Program-made: the position numbers and the translations under genes
Part shown: positions 52,070 through 63,720 of the stretch, one piece after another
How positions within the stretch are numbered: position 1 is the stretch's first letter
Layout of the letters: every line of letters starts with the position of its first letter
Assembly: GCF_023518235.1 (NCBI RefSeq)
Contig: NZ_CP090423.1
Location: 186,001-250,000, forward strand
Reading direction: 5' to 3'
Origin: Stenotrophomonas maltophilia
GTDB taxonomy: Bacteria > Pseudomonadota > Gammaproteobacteria > Xanthomonadales > Xanthomonadaceae
Length of the DNA stretch: 64,000 nucleotides
Notes under the pieces: model-generated
Told to the model about the DNA's origin: nothing
Database searches by the model: none
Seen by the model: the letters and a program-made list of their open reading frames with translations, nothing else

Positions 52070-53098
52070 TCAGATCTCGCCGGCGCGCTTGCGCAGGCGG
52101 ATGGCGAGGAAGATGAACAGTGCGCCGACGACCGCACCGATCCACAGTTCCGGCATGGCCAGTGACTTCAACTGCGAGGCCGGCGACATCAGGCTGACCA
52201 CCGAGTCCAGGTCGCGGCGTGCGTTGTCATCGGCGCCGAGGCGGTAGAGCAGGTCCATGCCCGGCACGCCACCCAGCAGCAGGCGGCCGACGATGTTCTG
52301 CCAGAACCAGCCGGTGCTCAGGCCAACCAGCGGCATGACCTTGGTGGTGCTGACGATGACGCCGGCAAACAGCGGCAGCATCACCGCCCACAGGAACGGC
52401 TTGCTCTTGGCCCAGGCCGAGCACAGCAGCAGCCAGCCGGCGGTCGGCAGCGCCCACAGGGCATAGACCGGAATCCAGGCCAGGTGACCGGCGGCCAGGG
52501 TCAGCGGGCTGGCCGGGCCCCAGATCAGGGTCATCGGGCTGCCGCCGTGCATCAGCGCGACGATGCTGATGACCAGCATGAAACCGAACATGGTGATGAT
52601 GCCGGCCACCACGGCGATCAGCGGCGCCACGATCAGCGCGCTGAGTACCTTGGACAGCACCGTCTGGCTGTCCGACAGCGGCAGCGATTTCCAGAACAGG
52701 ATGCTGCGGTCGCGGCGGTCGTCATACAGTGCGCCGAGGCAGTAGAAGAACACCACGAAGGCCAGCACCAGGAACGGCCAGGCCGAGCTGAGTACCAGGG
52801 TCAGGTCCAGTCCATTGCCGAGGTCGGTCAGATCCTTGGCGCTGATGTCGCGGGTCAGCAGGGCCAGGTCCAGGCCATTGATGTTCACGTCCTCGCCGTC
52901 GATGTGCAGGCCACCATCGCGGGCGGCACGATGCAGGGCGAACAGGCCGAAGGCGATGCCCACGGTGCTCATCACCAGCGAGATCAGGCCGGCGATCAGC
53001 GGGGCATACAGGAAGCCGCCGCGGTTTTCCCAATACTCGCGCTTGAGCAGCCAGCGCAGGGTGCCCATCGGGCCGACAGGGTGGTTGACGGCATTCAT
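52070..53098 (-). CDS. ABC-2-type permease, 342 aa
   Basis: A membrane protein with about six hydrophobic segments, from LYAPLIAGLISLVMSTVGIAFG to IGAVVGALFIFLAIRL. A periplasmic loop lies between the first two (about 58-100). DDRRDRSILFWKSLPLSDSQTVLSKV is the conserved cytoplasmic loop of ABC-2 permeases, which contacts the ATPase. Its ATG overlaps the ATPase stop (ATGA). Together with the ATPase it forms a likely export or envelope-stress module. Confidence 0.88.
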   Translation of the reverse strand: MNAVNHPVGPMGTLRWLLKREYWENRGGFLYAPLIAGLISLVMSTVGIAFGLFALHRAARDGGLHIDGEDVNINGLDLALLTRDISAKDLTDLGNGLDLTLVLSSAWPFLVLAFVVFFYCLGALYDDRRDRSILFWKSLPLSDSQTVLSKVLSALIVAPLIAVVAGIITMFGFMLVISIVALMHGGSPMTLIWGPASPLTLAAGHLAWIPVYALWALPTAGWLLLCSAWAKSKPFLWAVMLPLFAGVIVSTTKVMPLVGLSTGWFWQNIVGRLLLGGVPGMDLLYRLGADDNARRDLDSVVSLMSPASQLKSLAMPELWIGAVVGALFIFLAIRLRKRAGEI

Positions 53099-53970
53099 GC
53101 GTAGGTCCCCTTCATGATGGCGACGAACAGATCGGCCAGGCCCGGGCTGCGGGTTTCACCGAGGGTGGAAAGCTGGGTGCGCGGCACGCCATCGAACAGC
53201 ATCACGGTCTTGCCGAACGCCAGGCTGCGCTCGTCGATCGGCTTCAGGGCGCGCGCCGTTTCCAGCTGGTCGGCGTTCACCAGCAGCTCGGTGTAGCGCT
53301 GGCCGACGTCGTCCATTTCCGCATCCAGCACGATGCGGCCATCGCGGATGAACATCACATCGCTGAGGATGTGCTCGATCTCTTCCACCTGGTGTGTGGT
53401 GACGATGATGGTCTTCTGTTCGTCGAAGTAGTCTTCCAGCAGGCGCTGGTAGAACTCCTTGCGGTAAAGGATGTCCAGGCCCAGGGTGGGTTCGTCCAGC
53501 ACCAAGATGCGGGCATCGATGGCCATCACCAGCGCCAGGTGCAGCTGCACGATCATGCCCTTGGACAGTTCGCGCACGCGCTGTTTGGGCTGCAGCTTGG
53601 TGTTGGCCAGGAAGCGCTCGCAGCGGGCGCGGTCGAAGCGCGGATGCACGCCGGCGACGAAATCGATCGCCTCGCGTACCTTCAACCAGCGCGGCAGCAC
53701 GGCAACATCGGCGATGAAGCAGATGTCCTTCATCAGCTCATCGCGGTGCAGGCGTGGGTCGCGTCCGAGCACGCTCAACTCGCCTTCCACCGAGGTCAGG
53801 CCGAGGATGGCCTTCAACGCGGTGGTCTTGCCGGCACCGTTGGGGCCGATCAGGCCGACGATGCGCCCGCTCGGAATGCTGAAGCTGGCATTGTCGAGCG
53901 CGACCGTGGTCTTGTAGGCCTTGCGCAGGCCTCGGGCGGTGATCACCGATTCACTTGCGGAGCTATTCAT
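53095..53970 (-). CDS. ABC transporter ATP-binding protein, 291 aa
   Basis: Walker A GLIGPNGAGKTTAL is near residue 40. The signature is unusual, ELSKGMIVQLHLAL, with LSKG in place of LSGG, as in the YtrB/BcrA group. Walker B ILVLDEPTLGLD is followed by the H-loop TTHQVEEIE. A C-terminal extension beyond residue 220 may regulate it. Start ATG 53970 overlaps the GntR stop (TGATG). Confidence 0.92.
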   Translation of the reverse strand: MNSSASESVITARGLRKAYKTTVALDNASFSIPSGRIVGLIGPNGAGKTTALKAILGLTSVEGELSVLGRDPRLHRDELMKDICFIADVAVLPRWLKVREAIDFVAGVHPRFDRARCERFLANTKLQPKQRVRELSKGMIVQLHLALVMAIDARILVLDEPTLGLDILYRKEFYQRLLEDYFDEQKTIIVTTHQVEEIEHILSDVMFIRDGRIVLDAEMDDVGQRYTELLVNADQLETARALKPIDERSLAFGKTVMLFDGVPRTQLSTLGETRSPGLADLFVAIMKGTYA

Positions 53971-54329
53971 CAGACATTCCCCTGGGGCAGCAATTCGTCG
54001 AGGCTCAGGCCCAGGCGCTGGATGCGTTCCAGTACGGCCGGCCACTCTTCGTTGAGAAAGCGGTCGCGCTCAGTACTGCGCAGCTGCGTGGCCGCCTGCT
54101 CGGTCATGAACATGCCCAGGCCGCGGCGCTTCTCCACCAGGCCTTCATCGGCCAGTTCCTGGTAAGCGCGCGAAACGGTGATGGGGTTGAGTTGATAGTC
54201 GGCGGCGACCTGACGCACCGAGGGCAGGGCATCGCCCGGCTTGAGGATTCCGTCGAGCATCATGGCGATCACGCGCTCCTTCAACTGACGATAGATCGGA
54301 GCGCCGTCGCTCCACTGGATGTCGCTCAT
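53970..54329 (-). CDS. GntR family regulator, YtrA-like, 119 aa
   Basis: A short GntR protein with a winged helix: PIYRQLKERVIAMMLDGILKPGDALPSVR and NPITVSRAYQELADEGLVEKRRGLGMF. There is only a small C-terminal dimerisation helix, as in the YtrA subfamily, which controls ABC transporters that are co-transcribed. It should bind the dyad at 54593-54616 and repress its own operon. ATG 54329 has GGAG eight bases upstream and lies 2 bases past the small gene. Confidence 0.93.
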   Translation of the reverse strand: MSDIQWSDGAPIYRQLKERVIAMMLDGILKPGDALPSVRQVAADYQLNPITVSRAYQELADEGLVEKRRGLGMFMTEQAATQLRSTERDRFLNEEWPAVLERIQRLGLSLDELLPQGNV

Positions 54330-54331
54330 GT

Positions 54332-54568
54332 TCAGCTCCGTGGGGTCAGCGGCTGTGCGAACGAGAAATACGGCATGGACAGGGAGCTGTGCAGCCGACG
54401 CGGGGGAGGGGGGGAGGGGGTGGCAGTCCCTGTCGGTGAAACGGTCGCGTCCTGCGCACTGTCGGCCGAGGCCGGGGGGGCGGGCATGGCCAGCCAGGCC
54501 AGCACCAGCAGCGTCGAAACGGCCGTGACCGCGGGTGCGGTGAGAGTGCGACGAATCCGAGCGTTCAT
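54332..54568 (-). CDS. Small secreted/anchored protein with proline-rich tail, 78 aa, first gene of the operon
   Basis: No known family. The hydrophobic stretch VTAVSTLLVLAWLAMPAPPASA could be a signal peptide with cleavage after ASA, or a membrane anchor. The rest is Pro/Ser/Thr-rich (TGTATPSPPPPRR), then hydrophobic. ATG 54568 has AGGGGG upstream. Its stop is 2 bases ahead of the GntR gene, so it is co-translated with it. It could be the effector sensed by the ABC system, or a leader for GntR expression. Confidence 0.65.
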   Translation of the reverse strand: MNARIRRTLTAPAVTAVSTLLVLAWLAMPAPPASADSAQDATVSPTGTATPSPPPPRRLHSSLSMPYFSFAQPLTPRS

Positions 54569-54592
54569 GGCTTCCCCCTGTCTCAGGTGACT

Positions 54593-54616
54593 GGTGTTGT
54601 ATGCAACTATAACACC
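54593..54616. promoter_or_regulatory. Likely GntR operator over the operon promoter
   Basis: The dyad GGTGTTnTA-N6-TAnAACACC (24 bases) fits a YtrA-type site. It covers the -10 (TATAGT, minus strand, 54611-54606) and the probable start point. The -35 is TTGCAC (54633-54628), with a 16-base spacer. The first gene starts at 54568. Confidence 0.7.
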
Positions 54617-54633
54617 GGCACGCCGCCGTGCAA
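54606..54633 (-). promoter_or_regulatory. Sigma-70 promoter of the GntR-ABC operon
   Basis: TTGCAC (-35), 16 bases, TATAGT (-10), minus strand. A start point near 54599 gives a leader of about 30 bases. Confidence 0.62.
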
Positions 54634-54935
54634 GCCCTTGCCGGACCCAACTGATGGCACGGGGGGTCATATGGCCGAAATATTCATTCAACTCATTGTT
54701 TTTCAATGAAAATAAAAACTTCGCAGGCGGGGCTCGAGATCGCCCTTGCATTCAGTATTGTAGATGTCGTGTAATTCCTGAGCCGTGCACCGGCGACCGC
54801 CGGCAAAGGCGCCATATCGCGCAAAGCCGGCTTGGCCTGCGCCGGCCGGGGCAGCGCAGGCCCGGTGCTATAGTTCGGCCGATCCCCGGCCCGTACCGGT
54901 CGGGCCCTGTAAAAGGCCACTACGGACTGACCTTG
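54617..54935. other. Intergenic region upstream of gpx, 319 bases, with AT-rich pocket
   Basis: Contains an AT-rich pocket (54670-54720) unlike its surroundings, with TTTTCA-A-TGAAAA at 54700-54712. A promoter-like pair, TTGCAT (54746-54751) and TGTAAT (54770-54775), lies 18 bases apart. Nearer the gpx start is TATAGT (54869-54874). No gene is seen. Confidence 0.5.
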
Positions 54936-55520
54936 ATGCCTCTGCCGACCGTTTCCCTGCGCCGCCTGCGTGGACTCTCCCTGCTGGCCCTGATGGTTGC
55001 CGGCGTTGCCGGTCCGGCCACGGCCCTGGCCGCCGATCTGCTTGACCTGTCGTACCGTCCGTTGGCGGGCAAGCAGCAGATCAATCTGCAGCAGCGCTAT
55101 CACGGGCAGGTGCTGCTGGTGGTCAATACCGCCAGCAAGTGTGGCTATACCCCGCAATACGAAGGTCTGGAAGCCCTGCACAAGCGCTACGCCGGCCGTG
55201 GTTTTGCCGTGCTCGGTTTTCCGTCCAACGACTTCAAGGGCCAGGAGCCGGGCGACGAGAAGCAGATCCAGGAGTTCTGCACGCTGACCTACGGGGTCCG
55301 GTTCCCGATGTTCGAGAAGGTGCATGTGGTTGGCGCGCAGGCCACGCCGTTGTACCAGCGGCTGACCGCGGCTACCGGCGTGGCGCCGGGATGGAACTTC
55401 CACAAGTACCTGGTCGGCCGCGATGGCAAGGTCATCGCCCAGTTCGCCAGCAAGGTGACGCCGGACGATCCGCAGTTGACGGCGGCCATCGACAAGGCCC
55501 TGGCCGCCGCCCAGCATTGA
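54936..55520 (+). CDS. Glutathione peroxidase, exported, 194 aa
   Basis: The second glutathione peroxidase of the window. It has an N-terminal signal peptide (LLALMVAGVAGPATALA), so it works in the periplasm, unlike the paralogue at 5585. Cys in NTASKCGYTPQYEGLE is the peroxidatic residue; GFPSNDFKGQEPG has Asp in place of the usual Gln; GWNFHKYLVGRDGKV has the Trp-Asn. With no glutathione in the periplasm a thioredoxin partner is likely. ATG 54936 is the first in a good frame; the site is weak. Confidence 0.88.
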   Translation: MPLPTVSLRRLRGLSLLALMVAGVAGPATALAADLLDLSYRPLAGKQQINLQQRYHGQVLLVVNTASKCGYTPQYEGLEALHKRYAGRGFAVLGFPSNDFKGQEPGDEKQIQEFCTLTYGVRFPMFEKVHVVGAQATPLYQRLTAATGVAPGWNFHKYLVGRDGKVIAQFASKVTPDDPQLTAAIDKALAAAQH

Positions 55521-55616
55521 TATCCGGCACGGATGCCTCGACATCGGGGGCATGCGTGCGACAATGGTTCTTTTCGCGCCGACGTCGGCGCCCAGACACT
55601 TCCAGGAATGCAGCGA

Positions 55617-56594
55617 ATGAAGATGGGAATGCGCGGCGCCGCGGCGTCGGTTCTGATTCTGGCGATGGGCACTTCGGGTGTCGCTCTGTCGCAACAACCG
55701 GCTGCTCCGGCAGCCGCCAAGGAGACCGCAACCTTGAATTCCCCCAAGCAGAAGCTGGGCTATGCCATCGGCCTGGACGTGGCCAAGTCGTTCACCCCGA
55801 TCGCCGATGAGATCGATGTCGCCGCGCTGCGCACCGCCGTGGAGCGTTCCTTCGAAGGCCTGCAGCCGCAGATTACCCAGGAACAGGCCAAGGCCACCGA
55901 CGCTGCGCTGCGTCAGGTAGTAATGGCGCGCAGCGGCCAGCAGGTGCCGGGCATGGCGCCGGGCACGCAGCCGCCGAAGGTCGATCGTGTCAAGGTCGCG
56001 CAGATGATCGGTTCCTACTCGGTCGGTCCGTCGCTGGCACAGCTGAAGGACGACATCGACGTTGCCGCGTTGTTTGACGCAATCAGCACGGGTCTGAGCA
56101 AGGGTCAGCCGAAGATGACGGAAGCTGACGCGACCGCCACCATCCAGGCCTTCATGGGCAGCAAGCAGGCTGAAATGCAGGCCAAGGCCGCCGCCGCCGC
56201 GCAGACCAACCGTGAGGAAGGCAATGCGTTCCTGTCCAAGAACAAGACCCAGCCGGGCGTGGTGACCACCGCGTCGGGCCTGCAGTACCAGGTGATCCGC
56301 CCGGGCAGCGGCGAGCGTCCGCTGCCGAGCAGCAAGGTGCGCGTCAATTATGAAGGCAAGCTGCTCAACGGCACCGTGTTCGACAGCTCCTACGGCCGCC
56401 AGCCGGCCGAATTCGGCCTGGACCAGGTGATCAAGGGCTGGACCGAAGGCGTGGCACTGATGCCGGTCGGTTCGAAGTACCGCTTCTGGATCCCGGGCGA
56501 ACTGGCCTACGGCGAGAACGGCACCCCGGGTGGCCCGATCGGCCCGAACGCCACGCTGACGTTTGACGTCGAGCTGCTGGGCGTTCTGCCGTAA
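55617..56594 (+). CDS. FKBP-type peptidyl-prolyl isomerase with duplicated N-terminal module, 325 aa
   Basis: Signal peptide (to about residue 26) and a C-terminal FKBP domain (about 215-325) with [48 protein letters not shown]. Before this are two copies of the FKBP_N dimerisation module: 43-105 ([30 protein letters not shown]) and 123-186 ([31 protein letters not shown]). Most Mip/FkpA proteins have one. It should help fold periplasmic proteins. ATG 55617 has AGGA upstream. Confidence 0.9.
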   Translation: MKMGMRGAAASVLILAMGTSGVALSQQPAAPAAAKETATLNSPKQKLGYAIGLDVAKSFTPIADEIDVAALRTAVERSFEGLQPQITQEQAKATDAALRQVVMARSGQQVPGMAPGTQPPKVDRVKVAQMIGSYSVGPSLAQLKDDIDVAALFDAISTGLSKGQPKMTEADATATIQAFMGSKQAEMQAKAAAAAQTNREEGNAFLSKNKTQPGVVTTASGLQYQVIRPGSGERPLPSSKVRVNYEGKLLNGTVFDSSYGRQPAEFGLDQVIKGWTEGVALMPVGSKYRFWIPGELAYGENGTPGGPIGPNATLTFDVELLGVLP

Positions 56595-56617
56595 GTCATC
56601 CAGGAGCGAATACGGAC

Positions 56618-57967
56618 ATGCGCGTTGCAATTTTTGGTACCGGTTACGTAGGGCTGGTGACCGGTACCTGCCTGGCCGATGTCGGTCATCAGGTGGTCTG
56701 TGTCGATATCGACCAGGCCAAGGTGGACGGCCTCAACCAGGGCATCATCCCGATCTACGAGCCGGGCCTGGAACCCATGGTGAAGGCCAACCATGCGGCC
56801 TCGCGGCTGGCGTTCACCACGGACGCGGCTGCCGCGATCGGCCATGGCCAGGTGGTGTTCATCGCCGTCGGCACGCCGCCGGACGAGGACGGGAGTGCCG
56901 ACCTGCAGTACGTGCTGGCCGTGGCCCGCACCATCGGCCGGCACATGAGTGTGCCGACCGTGGTGGTCAACAAGTCGACGGTGCCGGTGGGTACCGCCGA
57001 CAAGGTGCGTGCCGCCATTGCCGAAGAGCTGGCCGCACGTGGTGCGGACATCGCCTTCGACGTGGTGTCCAATCCGGAATTCCTGAAGGAAGGCGATGCG
57101 GTGGCCGACTGCATGCGCCCGGACCGCATCATCATCGGTGCCACCAGCGAAGAGTCGGTGGCAGTGATGCGCCGCCTGTACGCACCGTTCAACCGCAACC
57201 ACGACCGCGTGGTGGAAATGGACGTGCGTTCGGCCGAGCTGACCAAGTACGCGGCCAACGCCATGCTGGCGACCAAGATTTCGTTCATGAACGAAATCGC
57301 CAACATCGCCGAACGCGTGGGTGCCGACGTCGAGCAGGTCCGCCAGGGTATCGGTTCGGATCCGCGCATCGGTTGGCACTTCATCTATCCCGGTGCCGGT
57401 TACGGCGGCTCGTGCTTCCCCAAGGACGTGCAGGCGCTGGCCCGCACCGCCCAGCAGTACGGTCTGGAACCGAAGCTGCTGAATGCGGTGGAAGCGGTCA
57501 ATGATGCGCAGAAGGGTCATCTGTTCGCGCTCATCCAGCGTCACTACGACAAGGGCGAGGACGAGGGCGTGCGCGGCAGGACCTTTGCCGTGTGGGGCCT
57601 GGCGTTCAAGCCCAACACCGACGACATGCGTGAAGCCTCCAGCCGCCGCCTGCTGGCGCAGCTGTGGGAGGGCGGTGCGACGGTGCGCGCCTACGACCCC
57701 GAAGCGATGCACGAATCGCAGCGCATTTTCGGTGAGCGCGATGACCTGGTGTTCTGCAACAGTGCCGATGAGGCCCTGCAGGGCGCCGACGCGCTGGTGG
57801 TGGTGACCGAGTGGAAGCAGTTCCGCAGCCCCGATTTCCAGAAGCTGCGCGAGCAGCTCAAGGACGCAGTGGTGTTCGACGGGCGCAACCTCTACGACCC
57901 GGCCGAGGTGGAAGCCGCGGGCGTGGCGTACTACGGTATCGGCCGGGGGCGTTCGCTGCATGTCTGA
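56618..57967 (+). CDS. ugd: UDP-glucose 6-dehydrogenase, 449 aa
   Basis: Oxidises UDP-glucose to UDP-glucuronate with two NAD+. The start [21 protein letters not shown] is the dinucleotide-binding motif. The catalytic Cys266 is in [10 protein letters not shown]. The product serves polysaccharide or lipid A-related pathways. ATG 56618 follows AGGAG. slyX overlaps the end by 8 bases. An acyltransferase gene lies further along, and may act on a glycan. Confidence 0.96.
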   Translation: MRVAIFGTGYVGLVTGTCLADVGHQVVCVDIDQAKVDGLNQGIIPIYEPGLEPMVKANHAASRLAFTTDAAAAIGHGQVVFIAVGTPPDEDGSADLQYVLAVARTIGRHMSVPTVVVNKSTVPVGTADKVRAAIAEELAARGADIAFDVVSNPEFLKEGDAVADCMRPDRIIIGATSEESVAVMRRLYAPFNRNHDRVVEMDVRSAELTKYAANAMLATKISFMNEIANIAERVGADVEQVRQGIGSDPRIGWHFIYPGAGYGGSCFPKDVQALARTAQQYGLEPKLLNAVEAVNDAQKGHLFALIQRHYDKGEDEGVRGRTFAVWGLAFKPNTDDMREASSRRLLAQLWEGGATVRAYDPEAMHESQRIFGERDDLVFCNSADEALQGADALVVVTEWKQFRSPDFQKLREQLKDAVVFDGRNLYDPAEVEAAGVAYYGIGRGRSLHV

Positions 57968-58199
57968 GCTGCCCACCGAACGCGAACAGGCGCTTGAAGC
58001 GCGTCTGGTCGAACTGGAAATGCGCGTGTCCTTCCAGGAACAGGCCTTGGCCGAGTTGAGCGATGCGCTGGCCGATGCCCGCATGCAGGGCATGCGCAAT
58101 GCCGACGTGCTGCGCGTCCTGCTGGAAGACCTGGGCAAGGTCCGCAACGCACTGAATTCTTCCGATCCGGCGAGCGAACCGCCGCCGCCGCACTACTGA
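57960..58199 (+). CDS. slyX: SlyX family protein, 79 aa
   Basis: Short coiled coil (residues 5-60) with [25 protein letters not shown] and the end PPPPHY, the SlyX signature. Function unclear. It overlaps ugd by 8 bases (ATG 57960), so it is coupled. Confidence 0.87.
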   Translation: MSELPTEREQALEARLVELEMRVSFQEQALAELSDALADARMQGMRNADVLRVLLEDLGKVRNALNSSDPASEPPPPHY

Positions 58200-58209
58200 T
58201 CCGAATCCT

Positions 58210-58893
58210 ATGAGCGATACCCTCCGCGACCAGCTGATGGGCCTGGGCTTCAAGCCCGCGCCCAAGCCCGAGCGCAAGAATGATGGCCCCCGCCGTGATG
58301 GCCGCCCGCAGGGCAAGGGTGGCAATGGCAATGGAAAGCCGCAGGGCGCCGGCAAGGGCGAACACAAGCCCGGCGAGCGCCGAGGTGGCCACGGCCACGC
58401 GGGTGCAGGCAAGCCCGGGCAGTCCCGTGGGCCCGGCCAGCAAGGCCCGCGCAAGCCGCGTTCTGCCGAGGAAATGGACCTGGCCAAGGCCTACGCCATC
58501 CGTGCGCAGCGGGAAAAGGAAGAGCGCATCGAGACCGAGCGCCTGAAGCAGGAAGAGGCGCGCGTTCGCCGTGAGGCCAAGGCCAAGCTGGAAGAGCTGC
58601 TGAAGGACAAGGGCCTGAATGCCGAGGACGCGGACATCGCCCGCCACTTCCCGTACGGCGGCAAGATCAAGCGCATCTACGTGACCGCCGAACAGCTGAC
58701 CGCGCTCAATGCCGGTGAACTGGGTGTGGTCCAGCTCAATGGCCGATACCTGCTGGTGACTGCCGAGGTGCTGGCGCAGTCCGAGGCGGTGTTCGCCGCA
58801 TCGGTGGCGCTGAAGGTCGATCCGAACGCGCCGGCCGAGGAAGATCCGTACGCCGATCCGCAGTACCAGGTGCCGGACGACCTGGTCTGGTAA
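58210..58893 (+). CDS. DUF2058 (YaiL-like) nucleoprotein-type protein, 227 aa
   Basis: Starts MSDTLRDQLMGLGFK, the DUF2058 signature. A long Lys/Gly/Arg-rich region (20-85) follows, and a coiled coil (85-130) precedes the C-terminal domain HFPYGGKIKRIYVTAEQL. The basic, low-complexity middle part suggests RNA or DNA binding. It follows slyX at 10 bases. Family function is not settled. Confidence 0.88.
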   Translation: MSDTLRDQLMGLGFKPAPKPERKNDGPRRDGRPQGKGGNGNGKPQGAGKGEHKPGERRGGHGHAGAGKPGQSRGPGQQGPRKPRSAEEMDLAKAYAIRAQREKEERIETERLKQEEARVRREAKAKLEELLKDKGLNAEDADIARHFPYGGKIKRIYVTAEQLTALNAGELGVVQLNGRYLLVTAEVLAQSEAVFAASVALKVDPNAPAEEDPYADPQYQVPDDLVW

Positions 58894-58941
58894 ACGCGTG
58901 AATGCTGCGGGCCCACGGCCGTCGCGGCGGTGGGGGAAGGG

Positions 58942-61014
58942 ATGACCGCAGATCCAAGCCGCGGCTATGTACCGCACATCGACGGCCTGCGCGCGATTGC
59001 CGTGCTGGCCGTCATCGTGTTCCACCTCGACCCGGCCTGGCTGCCGGGCGGGTTCACCGGTGTGGACGTGTTCTTCGTCATCTCCGGCTTCGTGGTCAGC
59101 GCATCGGTACACCGGTTGCCACCGCTTCCGCTGGGGCCGTCGATGCTGCGCTTCTATGCGCGTCGCATCCGCCGAATCGCGCCCGCCCTGTTGACCTGCC
59201 TGTTGCTGACCGCGCTGGCCAGTGTGCTGTTCATTCCCGAGTCCTGGCTCAGCGAGGCCAGTGACAAGACCGGGTTGATGGCCCTGTTCGGCTTCAGCAA
59301 CTGGGTGCTGGCAGCGATCGGCAACGATTACTTCGCCCCCAGGGCCGAGTTCAATCCCTATACCCATACCTGGTCGTTGGGGGTGGAGGAGCAGTTCTAC
59401 CTGATCTTCCCGCTGCTGTTCCTGGCCTGGGCGCGCGGTGCGCGTGGGCGCTGGATCAGCCTGGGCCTGTTTGCGCTGGTCGGTGTGGCGTCGCTGCTGC
59501 ATGCAGCGCTGCTGGGCATGCGCGACGTGGCGCCGTCGTGGGCGTTCTATGCCACCAGCACGCGCCTGTGGCAGCTGGGGGTGGGGGTGCTGCTGTTCCA
59601 GTGGCTGCACCTGCGCCCGTCGCTGAAGTGCGCAACGGGGCAGGCGCCGAAGCGCACGGCCCCCGTATTCTCCCTGCTGGCGGTGGTGGCGCTGGCCCTG
59701 CTGGGGTGGGCGCTGTGGTCCGCGCGTGCAGGGCATTCGCCATGGCCGGATGGTCTGCTGCCGGCCTTTGCCACCGTAGGCCTGTTGTGGTCGCTGCATC
59801 ATCATCCGCAGGCCTGGGTCGCGCGCCTGCTGGCCAGTGCCCCGATGCGCCGTGTCGGCCTGCTGTCGTACTCACTGTATCTGTGGCATTGGCCGGTGTT
59901 CGTGCTGATGCGCTGGACTGTGGGCCTGCAGACACCGGCGCAGATGATCGCTGCGATGGCGCTGGTGCTGCTGCTGTCGTGGCTGTCGTGGCGCTGGGTG
60001 GAACAACCCTTCCGCGGCAGGTTGGCGCAGCGCCTTCGCCCCGAGCGGTGGGTGCTGGCCGGCGCGGTTGCGCTGCTGCTCGCTGCCGGCCTGCAGACAC
60101 TGCTCTACCGGCAGGCGCCACAGCTGTCGTTGAGTACCGTCAGCCGGCATCCGGCCGATTGGTACCCCGACGGCAAGAGCGTGGCCGGCGATTATCCCGG
60201 CTGTGCCCTGGTGACGGCCAAGCATCGTTTCGAGGGTGGCAGTGCGCGCACCTATGCCCGCGGAAACTGCGACCGTGCGGTGCCGGCGGGTGCGCCGGCG
60301 CGGGTGTTCGTTGCCGGTGATTCGCATGCGATGGCCTACATCGAACTGCTGCAACGCCTGGCGCTGGAAACCGGCGCGGAAGTGTCGCTGTATGGCCGTG
60401 GCGGATGCCCGCAGGTAAGCCTGCAGAAGTGGCGTGGTGCAGGTGCGGGCTGTGCCGGATTCGATGCGGCGGTGTTCGCGGACATCGCACGCCGTGCGCA
60501 ACCGGGTGACGCGGTGGTGCTGGTGTCGCTGCGGGTTCCGCGCCTGTCCGATCAGTTCGTGCTGTTCGACGCGCAGGCGCAGCTTGCCGGAGAGCTGACC
60601 GCCGAAGCTGCCGTCGGGCGCAAGACTGAGGTGGCCGAGGCGATCGCGCAGTGGAGGCCGCTGGCCGAGCGGGGCGTGCGCATCGTGCTGGAGGCGCCCA
60701 AGCCGGTGCTGCCGGCGCCCCCGTATCGCTGTTCGGACAGCTTCAACGCGTGCAACGAAGTCTGCCGCAATGGCCTGGACAGCACGCGCGAGGCGATGGA
60801 GACGCTGCGCGCGCCCATGCTGGGCAGCCTGCGCCAGGTGGTCGACGGCCTGCCCGGCGGCGTGCTCTGGGATCCGTTGCCGGCCCTGTGCGACGACCGC
60901 CTGTGCCCGGCACAGCGTGATGGCCGGCCGCTGTTCTTTGATGGCGATCACCTCAGTGCGCAGGGCAATCGCCTGCTGTTGCCTTCGCTGCAGCAGGTGC
61001 TGCTGCAGCGCTGA
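58942..61014 (+). CDS. Acyltransferase (OafA/YrhL family) with C-terminal SGNH domain, 690 aa
   Basis: About ten membrane helices form the Acyltransferase_3 domain: YVPHIDGLRAIAVLAVIVFHL at the start, FTGVDVFFVISGFVVS, RFYARRIRRIAPALL, and NPYTHTWSLGVEEQFYL. The SGNH hydrolase-like domain (from about 430) has VFVAGDSHAM, and FFDGDHLSAQGNRLL near the end with its Asp-His. It transfers acyl groups to surface glycans, here probably the O-antigen. ATG 58942 has GGGGG just upstream; GTG 58930 is an alternative. Confidence 0.92.
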   Translation: MTADPSRGYVPHIDGLRAIAVLAVIVFHLDPAWLPGGFTGVDVFFVISGFVVSASVHRLPPLPLGPSMLRFYARRIRRIAPALLTCLLLTALASVLFIPESWLSEASDKTGLMALFGFSNWVLAAIGNDYFAPRAEFNPYTHTWSLGVEEQFYLIFPLLFLAWARGARGRWISLGLFALVGVASLLHAALLGMRDVAPSWAFYATSTRLWQLGVGVLLFQWLHLRPSLKCATGQAPKRTAPVFSLLAVVALALLGWALWSARAGHSPWPDGLLPAFATVGLLWSLHHHPQAWVARLLASAPMRRVGLLSYSLYLWHWPVFVLMRWTVGLQTPAQMIAAMALVLLLSWLSWRWVEQPFRGRLAQRLRPERWVLAGAVALLLAAGLQTLLYRQAPQLSLSTVSRHPADWYPDGKSVAGDYPGCALVTAKHRFEGGSARTYARGNCDRAVPAGAPARVFVAGDSHAMAYIELLQRLALETGAEVSLYGRGGCPQVSLQKWRGAGAGCAGFDAAVFADIARRAQPGDAVVLVSLRVPRLSDQFVLFDAQAQLAGELTAEAAVGRKTEVAEAIAQWRPLAERGVRIVLEAPKPVLPAPPYRCSDSFNACNEVCRNGLDSTREAMETLRAPMLGSLRQVVDGLPGGVLWDPLPALCDDRLCPAQRDGRPLFFDGDHLSAQGNRLLLPSLQQVLLQR

Positions 61015-61035
61015 ACGCGGATCCGTCCCCTTTGT

Positions 61036-63716
<2,681 letters not shown>

Positions 63717-63720
<4 letters not shown>

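Noticed and set aside
54660..54775. A small AT-rich gene
   Set aside because: No frame with a start, ribosome-binding site and sensible composition; only promoter-like pieces.
58260..58460. Possible tandem repeat
   Set aside because: Codes the Lys/Gly/Arg-rich part of the DUF2058 protein; low complexity, not a DNA repeat.
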